From contig ADNK01000571.1 of assembly GCA_000320545.1 (NCBI GenBank), positions 1 to 64,000 of the forward strand: a stretch of 64,000 nt of DNA, read 5' to 3'. The notes beneath the pieces are model-generated. The model was not told where the DNA came from. It ran no database searches and was given only the letters and a program-made list of their open reading frames with translations. Below are positions 46,198 to 56,586 of this stretch, piece by piece. Numbering within the stretch: position 1 is the stretch's first letter; each line of letters begins with the position of its first letter. The position numbers and the translations under genes were made by a program. This stretch comes from Bigelowiella natans CCMP2755 (taxonomy: Eukaryota > Cercozoa > Chlorarachniophyceae).

Positions 46198-46314
46198 TGA
46201 AACTGTCTGATACAACGTTTCACACTAGAATTGATGTGTTGCCAACCAGATAAGTTTGAAACCCTTCACTAGAAAACGGAATTCAAAGAAGTACTTAATC
46301 TCGGATCGTCCATT

Positions 46315-46405
46315 ATGCGACAACAACCGTTTCCAATTAGGGGAAGATTACAAAGCACTCCAACGGGTGTAAAAGCTCCTACTGTAGATGTGTCCACACA
46401 TCCGC

Positions 46406-46448
<43 letters not shown>

Positions 46449-48198
46449 GCTATGGGCTCCTGTTGGTTTACCTATTTCTTTTCAAACCCTGGCAACTTAA
46501 AGACGTTGTTGGTGGTAATCCTACAGTTATACATGAAGCTCGAGGAAGAAAGGGAACGAAGGAAGCTAGGTATCTCATTGAAAAACACTCATGGTAAATC
46601 TCTTGAACAAATATCAACATGAACCTCTACATAGAATTTCAACATCAAAAAAATGAGCTTGAGAATGAGCTTGAGAATGTAAAGAAGGAGCTTGAGAATG
46701 CTAAGAACACAAGAAGTGAAGGAAAAAAAAAGAAGTGCAAAGATGAGCTCGGAAAAGAATCAAAGAAGGGAATTCAGGATTTAAAGAAATTGGTATGTGT
46801 TGACACACTGGCAACTGATTAATTTCCATTACGCTACTACACGTCTAGGAGAGGTATATGGGTATTTCTAGAAGGTAAAAACGACAAAATGCCACACCAA
46901 CATCCATGGTTTTTTTAAAAAAAGGATATCGAAATCTACACGGAGCTTGCCAAAATATTCATGACAGACAAAAAGGTAGCACTCGATAGATTAGGGGAGG
47001 AGATTGGAGGCCGTGCAGTAGAATCTAACTTCGTGATCATTTAATTCCTTTGTACGCCAGGATGATGCTAGAGAAACAGAGCTTAGTGTAATTTAGATAT
47101 GTTAAGATCTAGATACTACATGCTTGTGTTTGTGTGTGTGTGTGTGTGTGTGTGCGTGCGTGCGTGCGTGTCGTAAATACTTAGGAATAGATAAATACCT
47201 AGTTCTACAATGTAAAATCTTTCTTCTGATGAACGCGCTTTAATAATCAGGATATTAAAGACTTTAAAAAATGGCGCAACCGTGTTTCTGAGGACCTTAA
47301 AAAAGTTAAAGAAACAAGGGAGCAACTGGCCACAGAAACTGCAGTGGTGATGAGTGTTATTTCTGAACTTAATATGCTTGTAAGTACACTGAGAATTCCG
47401 CTCTTAATTTGTACGCACCCGATCAGTTTCGCCACAGCCTCTGCGTCCAGAACACAATGCTACTTCTCATCACGATAGTGTGAGTGAATTATTACTCTCT
47501 CCTGTCTGTCGCCACAACAAATGTATTGGAACCTTCACGAAATAGCGATCCGAGTATCTATATCTTCTCGTGATTCTCTTTACTTGAGTTCGCTTATATG
47601 TTTCATTTATCACAGGTGCGCGTTGTCTTTTGTATCTACCTTTGAGATGTAACGCTTTGAAGCAGCCTTTTGGGGAATAAGACCACCAGAAAAATGTACA
47701 TTATCAGGATGCTGCTCCTACGAAAATTAAATTATGTCCAATTGTCCAAGCGATAGCATATATATTAGTGTGAGCCAAGAGCTACAAATCATGCCCGGCA
47801 AGTGATCGAATCAATTGTAGCATCCAAATGATTAATATCTATGTATTGCTTACCCCAATCAACTATGCGATTACTCGTCCACACAGCTGGTGTGCCATAA
47901 CCCGTGGTATGAAGCAAGAAAATTTCTTAGAAGATACTCACGTATTTCGCTCTCTACCACTGCGCTTCCAAGAGAACATCACAAAACACTGACCACGCTC
48001 AAAGCCATCCGAGCCGATAAGGTAAGGGTTGCCTTGAAATTAATTTCAGACTGTATTTCCCCGTGTCATTCCGGTAGTGTAATCGATAGCGCTGAAGGTG
48101 CATCCCGGGTGAGGAATTCTACACACAGCTTTGTAGTAGCTGTAGGTTACGTGTCGTTTAAGTTTAATTGTAATAGTATACACAGAGCAGAGATATAA
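46315..48198 (+). CDS. Coiled-coil protein of unknown function
   Basis: Exons 46315-46383, 46527-46569, 46635-46792, 46925-46975, 47251-47379 and 47887 onward, phases consistent. The short N-terminus is MRQQPFPIRGRLQSTPT. Next comes a long amphipathic helix (LYMKLEEERERRKL; a repeated NELENELENVKKELEN; KDFKKWRNRVSEDLKKVK), then a conserved-looking C-terminal segment LVCHNPWYEARKFLRRYSR. The end is uncertain: reading through 48021 reaches a stop at 48198, whereas splicing at 48022 to 48076 gives an earlier stop. The layout recalls small kinetochore or ciliary coiled-coil proteins, but no family is claimed. The first intron contains (CA)n, and the intron before 47251 contains (TG)n(CG)n. Confidence 0.72.
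46406..46446. repeat. (CA)n microsatellite
   Basis: In the first intron of the coiled-coil gene that starts at 46315. Confidence 0.9.
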
Positions 48199-49661
48199 CT
48201 TGCACTGAATAACATAGCACAGCTCGCACAAATTATGATACGCACCATGAACATTACGCAGTACAACTCACATTTCACAGTCAAAGTGAGAGCAATGTTG
48301 TGCATCATCTAGATCATGCGTGCAGTTCGGGATGCCTAGATGCATGCACATGTTGTGCTGTGCAGCAGAACATTGCGAGCCTGGTTTCGATGCCATGCAA
48401 TTTTTTGTGCCATTTTCGTAGCACGTGTCGTGCGTCGTCACAATTAGCAATAAGCAGTGTCATCACAATATTAATTTGTAAATGATGTAACCAAGCAGTG
48501 CGTGAAAATGTTGAAAAATTGTTTCATCACATCTGCTGTGGCCAGCCAACCAGGCTAGCAGGCAGCGCCAGAGCGTGCGGTGTCCACAGAACTGTCATCG
48601 CGCAGCCACGTGCAGTGTGCGCTCTGTTTCGACACACTGCACTGCTCAGACTGGCCAATTGTGCCATTGTTTGTCAACAGTTTCCTGCATGCACTGCTGC
48701 GCTCTCGTGCTAGCCGCACTGGACCTTGTGAGCGCGCCAGCCTGCAACAACCACACAGCTCTGGAGCTTGCAGGCACACACGCACACTTGTTGGCTAGCT
48801 AGTGAGGAATGTCTGCAATCGTGGACAGAGCTGCATGCTAGCTAGCTAGCATGCTGTTGTCTTGAATGAACATGATTCCAATGGAGCGGTCAAATGGATT
48901 GCCTCTAGATCTAGAAAGAATCAAATGAGCCATCTCATTGGAGCGGTGAAAAGGATCATGGTGCCACAAATGAAACAATGAAACAATGATGAAGAACTAC
49001 ATTTCCAAAGTGTTGCAAGACACTTGCAGTGTGCAAAATGCAGTGCCTCGAACTGGTTTCAGTGAGGACTGTGACTAGCAAATCAACTAGCTGGTTTGCC
49101 AAAATGGCATGACTTGGTCATTGAGAAGCAATGACACTAGCGGCAAAATTCTGACGGCGCAAGACCTCCACTATGAGCAAAAACTTCCTGAAGGCCATGT
49201 CCACACGACGATCTACGATTGGATCATCTGAGGGGGCCCCCAGCAGAATTTTGGTTTTGGAGGAGTCTGGAGCGTCAAAGAATGAAGAGTGGACCACAAG
49301 CTGATGCGGTGCTCCTGGCTTCTTTTTGCCTCGGATGAATGGAAGAAGCTGATCAAGAGGGATGCTATGCCAAAACGCCCTTCTTTTTATACATGAAAAC
49401 AACCTAAAACTCTTGTCGCACATGACATAACAGATACAACAATCCTCAACCGGAGGCGGAACAGACCGAACGATGGCCTATCGCTTCCGTGCGTTACCCT
49501 GGAATGTTGCCTGTTACCGCCCCTGTTGCTGCTCAAATGCTACTGTTATTACTAAAGTGACTGTTGATGACAATGCTAATGGAAGCGAGGAATTGCTACG
49601 ATGGCGATTAATACAGGGACTGTAAAGTGAAGTGATCATTTATGCATTATCACAATCGTAG
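48199..49661. other. Intergenic palindrome block (48200-48850) and repeat-derived sequence
   Basis: 48200-48850 is packed with GCATGC, CTAGCTAGC and TGCA motifs. From 48870 to 49060 there are related units of the form GGAGCGGT(G/C)AAA, one copy of which matches 17873-17894 inverted. A minus-strand frame at 49118-49423 is coding-like (PLDQLLPFIRGKKKPGAP) but has no recognisable domain and may be a transposon remnant. Confidence 0.5.
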
Positions 49662-50859
49662 GTGTTAGAACTGCGGGGGGGAAGCAATGTACCCTAGGCC
49701 CTTGCTTGAACGATGGTGCAACGATACTGCAGCTGGCAAAGCTTTTAGAGGGCAAAATAGGGATCCCAACAACACGCCAGAAGATCAAATGGGGATACCC
49801 TCCGACGACAGTAAATAATGCCCAGCCTAGTGAGTCTCTCAAGTCGATCGGCATTAGATCAGGTGGAGGGATGGAGGGTTATGAAAAGGAGAGGGGGGCA
49901 TTGGTATCTTTTAGCCCGTTAGGTCGATAGCACGCGATGATGATGATGATGATGATGATGATGGTGGTGATGATATCTCCAGGGGTGACTTTGATGGTTG
50001 ATGAGGTGGATCAGTCTTCGGCTTCACTACTGAAAGCGGTGTCCGAAGCCCAAACTTCATCATCATCATCATCATCTGTGTCCAGCAATAGTACCAATGG
50101 GAAAAAGGACATGAAATCGAGCAAAGCACAGCAAGCAAACGATCAGAAGGGCGTAGGGACCGGGGATGGACATTGGGAAATGAAGAAGGTCGACACGACG
50201 ACGCCAAAATTCTAGTGCAAGCTGGAATTTTATCTGATAATATCTGGAAAATACATCAGGTTGAGATCCCCGACGACAATTCTTGCTTGTTCACCGCAGT
50301 TGGGTACGTTTGTGAGAAAGGAGGAAGCCCTTCCATGAATCACGCTTCTACATTGAGACAGGTGATCATCCACCAAAAAATGGAGAACGACGAACGACGA
50401 CGATGCGGACAAACATGTCGTAATCATATAATATTATCTAGCTTTCCATTTGCGGCGTTGCAACGAATAGATGCCTTCTTACTTACATCAGTATCATCAT
50501 TATCATCATCATCATCATCATCATAGCATTATTATTTATCAGGTCTGTGCTTCTTTAGCTATTTCAACGAGGGATTATTCAGAAGCTGTATTAGGTAAGA
50601 CGATGGAAGATAATGGCGATGATCATAACCATGACGATGATGATAAGGCGTACATAAACAGCTACAAATGCGTTTGTTCCCATGTGTTGCAGGTGTCGCC
50701 GCGTATGATATCCCTGATAGCTGTAGCACGTGCACTCGTCCACCATTTTTTTGTCAGGGAAAAAGCCTGATCTTTACTCCAGGGAAATATTAAATCCTCA
50801 AAAGTGGGGGGGGGGCATAGAGCTAGCTATGCTGAGGTAATAAAGGAGATATACTCTAT

Positions 50860-50892
<33 letters not shown>

Positions 50893-51398
50893 CATATAGA
50901 ACACGCATTCATTCACTGTGTGTTATTCTAACCGTATTAGCGACTACTATGCAATGGAGGTCTGTGCGATTGATGTCCAGACCCTGAACCCCTACATCTA
51001 TGGAGAGGTAGCCAGTATGCAGTTGTTGTCATCACCAACATCGTCGTCGTCGCCATAGCAAACAACCTGCCTTCACCAAATAATCTCTCACATATCAGGG
51101 AAAGAAGTACAAAGAACGCGCGTACCTGATCTACAATGGGATCCATTATGACGTTATCGTGGGGTACTTGAATAATAATAACACTAGAATCAACTTTTGA
51201 CGGATAAGAAGAGGATGATGCAGTTTACTACATAGCGAAGAGATCATACCAAGTAGTGGTCATCTTCCTCGTTAAAAGAATCCTCTCCCTGGACTGAATG
51301 TAAAACTAGAATGATGTTGGGGTTTTGTTTTGCAGCAAATCATCATATTTCCAACTCTATACGTTCATGTGCACCTCGTTGCGTATTACTGAGCCAAC

Positions 51399-51461
<63 letters not shown>

Positions 51462-51962
51462 TCAGCACGAAGAATGGCAAGTCTCAAGTCCGATTCGAAT
51501 CCACAGATCACGATGCACTAGCCAAAGGTGATATTTGTAATCGTAGTAGCAGGAATGGGCAGGGGATCATTGTCACTCGGCATAATTTGAATAGCACGCG
51601 CCAATTATACTTAGTTGCATACAACAGCAATTTTAGGCTGCACTCGGTGCATGCACCAGCAGAAGGCATCTGGCTGCAATAGTAGTATTAGCCGGAAAGA
51701 GAGGAGTGAAGCGCAACATTCACGCGTGTCGATGCTGTGTGTGCAGTGTGAGTAAACAGTGTATGGTATTTCCTGAAGAGTGTTGTTGGCTACCATAAAT
51801 ACAGCTGTAGGGATTGCCAAGAAGGCTCACGAGAAGAAGAAATTCGTGAATACCGCAACATTTAGCATAAGATGCGAGATGTGTGGGGCAGGGCTCGTAG
51901 GCACAAAGGAGGCGCAGGCACATGCAGAAGCAACCGGGCATGTAAAATTCTCACAGTACTAG
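49662..51962 (+). CDS. OTU1/YOD1-type ubiquitin thioesterase (UBX-like, OTU, C2H2 finger), 5' end unresolved
   Basis: OTU1 enzymes are Cys-protease deubiquitinases that work with Cdc48/p97 in ER quality control. Exons 49662-49862, 49983-50188, 50260-50361, 50543-50594, 50758-50836, 50941-51007, 51099-51163, 51466-51527 and 51805-51962 all join in phase. An N-terminal UBX-like fold includes NDGATILQLAKLLEGKIGIP and KIKWGYPP. After a Ser-rich linker the OTU core appears: EIPDDNSCLFTAVGYV (Asp and Cys nucleophile), DYSEAVLGKKPDLYS, PQKWGGGIELAMLS, VCAIDVQTLNPYIYG, YLIYNGIHYD (catalytic His). The C-terminal zinc finger is CEMCGAGLVGT and HAEATGHVKFSQY. An upstream exon supplying the Met is missing. 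The last large introns hold (TA)n(TG)n and a palindrome stretch. Confidence 0.92.
51401..51461. repeat. (TA)n(TG)n compound microsatellite abutting a splice acceptor
   Basis: Ends four bases before the TTCAG acceptor of OTU1 exon 51466-51527. Confidence 0.9.
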
Positions 51963-52624
51963 CAGACTATAGAGACTTGTTATTTACGTATAACTAGTGT
52001 CTGTATCTTCTACAACGCCCAGATGTCGTATAGAATCAAAGTAGTCGTGGCGCATAGAGCATGTTGTTCACAATCATTGACAGCATACATGCATGTCGCG
52101 CGCATGTGTGCGCTTTTAGATGTCTAGGCAGATCTAGCAGATATATGTACAGCTTTAAAACGATTCCACATACATGTCTAGATGTGCTGAGCCACATGCG
52201 AGTAAACAAAAAGTTGCGCTTTCTAACAACAACACTAGTTTGCATTGCAGCACATATAGGCGATATTAACGCAAATGAAGAGCTAGAGAGACTGGGCTCA
52301 TGGTCTCATTGTGCGATGCTACACATAGCTAGATAGAGCATCAAACCCGGATCACGCTCTCCTCGCCAAGTTAATGTGTCAGGCAAAGCTGTGCTGCGCA
52401 TCACTTATCATTGCGAATGTAGACGAATCCTCTCTTTTATTAAATCAATTCAAATTTGCAAGACGTACGCTTATTATTTTAAGTTGCAGATGCAGCTCAT
52501 CTGCTTTGCGTACACGGGCAATATATATATGTTACATATATCGGTTGAGCGAGTAATAATATCAGACGCAAGCATTAGCAACTCTTCCCTTCCGCATCAG
52601 GAGATGTGACCTTTTCGTTCCTCG
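51963..52624. other. Convergent intergenic palindrome-rich block
   Basis: Between the 3' ends of the OTU1 (+) and KYG-motif (-) genes. Contains ACATGCATGT, GCGCGCATG, CTAGATAG-type motifs at about 52040-52340. Plus-strand frames near 52370-52610 show no domain. Confidence 0.5.
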
Positions 52625-53555
52625 CTAGCAGCCATACTTCTTCCGCACACGTGCAACCTGAAAAAATAGGAAGGTGGAGAGAAAGAGATAGGAGAGGATT
52701 GTGATCAAAACTCTCAATCCTATCCCGTGAATGCTCATCTAGTCATATTCCATGCCATACCAGCTCCCATTCTTTGCCCATATTCTTAGTCATCAGTCGG
52801 GAAATATTTGCCAGTTTTTCAGGCGCTCTTTCCCGGTATATTGACTCCAACTACGAAGGGGGTTGTCAGGGAGAACGTTGAAGAAGACATTGTATCCGAG
52901 TGAATTTGTATTGGCGGCGTGTGTGTGTGTTTTGTATGTCTATGTGATGATGTGTAAAACGATGACCTCCCTCTGAGCCATCTTCGCAGCCATACGCTGC
53001 CCTTCATCACTCACTGCATCATTCGTGAGCAAATGCGATACGAAACTCAGAGAATATCCATGCATGTGAACGAAGATGTATATGGAGGAAGACGGTGCTG
53101 TCTTGACCTGCAAATGTTCGTTTCGCATCTTGCGGTAACGAGCTGGACGTCGATTGCCGAGGAATGCTGCAGATAATTACAATTAGGAAGGTGGGATGTG
53201 ATGGGAAATAATAGATGGATCATTGGGGGGGGGGGGAGGGAGAGAGACCCACACAATTATGCCCCTACCCCTCCCTCCCTACACACACACTCTCAAAACA
53301 CGCACACACACACACACACAAAATGATATCACCTCTGTGATTTCCGAACACGAGAGGTGCCTCCTGAGTAGCAACAATAATGGTGATGATGACGACAGCG
53401 ACAATGAGATGACGAAAAAGTAGCTTTGAATTCAAACAGCACACAATAGTGATACTCAGATCAAAGAAGAAACGCTTTGGAAGAGCGCAGGAACAACCTG
53501 CAGCTCCCACTTCCACAGCCTTCTCAAGTCGACCAACCACCACGCCACAACTACT

Positions 53556-53591
<36 letters not shown>

Positions 53592-54467
53592 ACCTACTAC
53601 TTATATTCTTGGTAATAATAATAATAACAATAATAGTAGAAAATTACCTTTAGTACGAGGTCGTCGAGAGAGGGACGCCGACCTATTGTACCTCTTGCTG
53701 CCCGTAGCCATCGAGGCATCATCCTGCTCAATTACAAAAACGTGCGTGTGTGTGTGTGTGCTGTTGAATGAATGAACAGACCGAGGTTATTAGATTAACC
53801 TGCTCTTTCCAATATACGTGCTTGTGTTGTGTATGTGTATCGAGACAAGCGAGGGGGGGGGATGCAGGGAGGGAAGAACGCACCTCCTCAGAATAGGCCC
53901 TCCGTGAAGGCAAGGGGCAGTTAAACCTTGTGAAAACATTTGTCATGGTGTAAGGATAATGAAATTTCTACCACTAGTAGTAGTTGTGGCAGTAGTAATA
54001 GTAGTAGTAGTAGTAGTGGTGGTGGTGGTGTATTGAAAATAAAGGAAAGAGAGAGGGAGGATGGGGGGGGGGGGGGGAGCTGTATGGCACGTTGGTTTAC
54101 TACTACGACGGAAATACCTTTTAGTGGACGACGATGGGTCATGTTCTATGTTTATTGTATGAGACTGGTTCTAAGAGGGGGAGAGAGAGAGAGAGAGAGA
54201 GAGAATAGAGAAAGAAAGGTAGGAGAGGAAGAGAAACGACGAGAAGTAATGTTAGAGAACGGAAGAGAGAAACATATGATAAGAATAAAACTTAACGCAA
54301 TCAATAGAAACAAATTCCTTATATGACAAACTATTCATGGTGTGATGATGATGATGATGATGATGATGATATTGTTGCGTTGATGGCGCGCATGCCAACT
54401 CTGTGAGAAAAAACTGCTCCTGCGAAGCCGCTATAACTCTTTCTCCCCTTGATTCTTTTCCCAGCAT
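52625..54467 (-). CDS. Unknown protein ending in a conserved 'PEK...KYG' helical motif
   Basis: The secure 3' exons are 53333-53363, 52967-53166, 52761-52850 and 52625-52657, all in phase to a TAG. They encode EAPLVFGNHR, AFLGNRRPARYRKMRNEHLQ, SSSIYIFVHMHGYSLSFVSH, GQRMAAKMAQRE, LESIYRERAPEKLANISRL and ELVARVRKKYGC. The last part fits a motif I recall from the C-termini of various protist coiled-coil proteins (F/IYREHAPEK, then EEL...V.KKYG); its function is unknown to me. Upstream exons with good local coding character include SSTKRFNCPLPSRRAYSEE (about 53890-54160) and HVYWKEQVNLITS (about 53780-53820). The ATG at 54467 is a possible start. Phases in the middle (53400-53720) are not resolved; (ACT)n repeats interrupt there. 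Confidence 0.6.
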
Positions 54468-54679
54468 CTATGTGGCTTGTGGGTATGTTGATCTATACGA
54501 TCCCTATCGTAACTACGACTACAGCAGCACTGGTTCTTATTCTCATACCGTTCGCCTGGTGTCATCGCTACTGGGGCTTGGACGTGCACCACAGCTCAGA
54601 TTAGCGTGGGGTGATGGTTTGCTGTTTAGTTGTTGTTGCACGCAAGGTTGAACAACTGTCCATGAAACACAAACCCACT

Positions 54680-54717
<38 letters not shown>

Positions 54718-54932
54718 GACGCACGCACATGTACGGACGTGCATGCATGCGCAGATGCAAAATACGGCCACACTCAAACGGAGCGTCTCATCTACCGCAG
54801 CGACACATCATGAGCTCAATTCAACTGCTGTACCCTGCCCTTTCTTTCTATCATCGTCACCATCACCATCAGCAACATCATCGTCATGGAAAATATGGTT
54901 GAATTGGCGTTTGCTACAATGCGGAATCCGAG

Positions 54933-55035
54933 CTAGCTCTTGACGGCATTCGTGCACTAGCCTCGCTATTGTCACGAATGGGCAGCCTTGCAGGAGCAGA
55001 AACCCGCGGGGAGTTTCCTGCTGCAATTATAGTTC

Positions 55036-55072
<37 letters not shown>

Positions 55073-55133
55073 TACGTGCGTTTATGTGATATGCGAATGC
55101 AACCATGAGGATTATCACTGTCCATAGTATGCG

Positions 55134-55168
<35 letters not shown>

Positions 55169-55302
55169 CGTAGCTCGGGAGGGGAGGCAGCTTCTTCGGC
55201 GATGGCCACAACCTCGACGGGTTTGAGCGCATGGTGGACACCAAATCCCTGAACGGCGCGGCGGCGTATGGGGTGGGGGAGACGATGGTGCTGGTTAAAT
55301 AA
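54933..55302 (+). CDS. Tentative 3' exons of an unrecognised protein
   Basis: A last exon 55174-55302 follows a (CA)n tract and a CGTAG acceptor, and encodes GGSFFGDGHNLDGFERMVD, then SLNGAAAYGVGETMVLVK and TAA. It may be preceded by 54933-55029 (ALDGIRALASLLSRMGSLAG, then GEFPAAII), which would join in phase 0 using a weak donor. The minus strand is also open across both stretches, so the strand is not certain. No family is recognised. Confidence 0.35.
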
Positions 55303-55530
55303 CCGATTTTTCCAAAATCTTCGGGAGAAAGAAAAGCGCTGCGTAATGATGGGGAAGGGAGCTTCATCGTCACATCATCGCGGCGTTCTCTCACCATTCA
55401 CGCCCTTTGTATTTCAACAGCAAACTGGGCACATGAGACAACTTCGAGGGATTGAAATTGCGAACGAGCGCGAGCAGCTGACAGTGATATTAGCATATAG
55501 ATGAGTGATAATGATGATGGTTGATGATGA

Positions 55531-55563
<33 letters not shown>

Positions 55564-56163
55564 GTGTAAACGATGATCAGAACACCGGTAACGGTGGTTT
55601 TCTTTTGTATGATAGCTACACAATTAGTTTGTACAAAAAATGCGAATTTGTGGTCGTCGTCGTCTTCGAACCTCTCTTCTTGCCAGTGTTGCAGACCTTC
55701 ATAGTGGTAGCGAGCAGCAGCGACGTCGCCGGCATTGCAGCACAAACAAGCACAAAATGCCAAATAGTGACGCAGGGAAACGTAAACAAAATACAACAAC
55801 AACAATAACAACAACGACGACGACGACGACGATAATGGCTGCAAATGTCATCCTCAACGACCGACAGCACCGATATTTCTATTTTTACGGCTTATCTGCT
55901 ATTTATGAGCCGTCGCGGTGAAGTGCAGTGGGTTTCCTACATTTTGTGCGCTGCTTCTCCTCCAACCAGGTCTCTTTCGACTAGGCTCACACCTGAGGCT
56001 CGTCATCATCATCATCATCATCATTATCGTCATCATCATCACCATCGTCGGCACTAACATCATCATATCGTCTGCTATTGTTGTAATAGGACTATGAAAG
56101 AGAAATTAGCTCGAAGTGGTGTGAGGTTTTGGGTATGCAAACTCCGTTGATGTGGGAGGGGGG

Positions 56164-56215
<52 letters not shown>

Positions 56216-56586
56216 ATCCGCGACTCTACTATCATCTCTGCTAATCTAATAAAGCAAAACCATTGATATTTCGCCGGGAAGGCAAACTCTTCCCTCGTGA
56301 CGTCCTTGGCTGAATTGATTCAGGGTCACGCAACAATATGAAACAAAGAACGCATAATTAGGACATGCACGGTATGGTTCCCTCCCGCTTCTTAGTAGTG
56401 TGTGGCATCATTCTCTTTGCGAGAAATTTCAGGGAAAACGACGATCCGGATCGCAGACATTCTTCAACGAAATCAAGTGCCCTACTACTTACTGTAGGGG
56501 GGGGGGAAGATCACTGGTGTTTTTTGCACCGGTGATATTTGGGAGAAAACTCTATATTTTGATATTTATGGATGTTTGAGAGTTCT
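55303..56586. other. Unassigned region with trinucleotide repeats
   Basis: Contains (ATG)n at 55537-55562, (GAC)n at 55815-55831, (ATC)n around 56004-56042 and (GA)n at 56169-56207. A minus-strand stretch near 55660-55740 (GDVAAARYHYEGLQHWQEER) looks coding but could not be spliced to anything. Confidence 0.35.

Noticed and set aside
48022-48049. 28-bp GT...AG 'intron' at the end of the coiled-coil gene
   Set aside because: Too short to be credible next to the 53-bp minimum seen elsewhere; read-through or a longer intron to 48076 is preferred.
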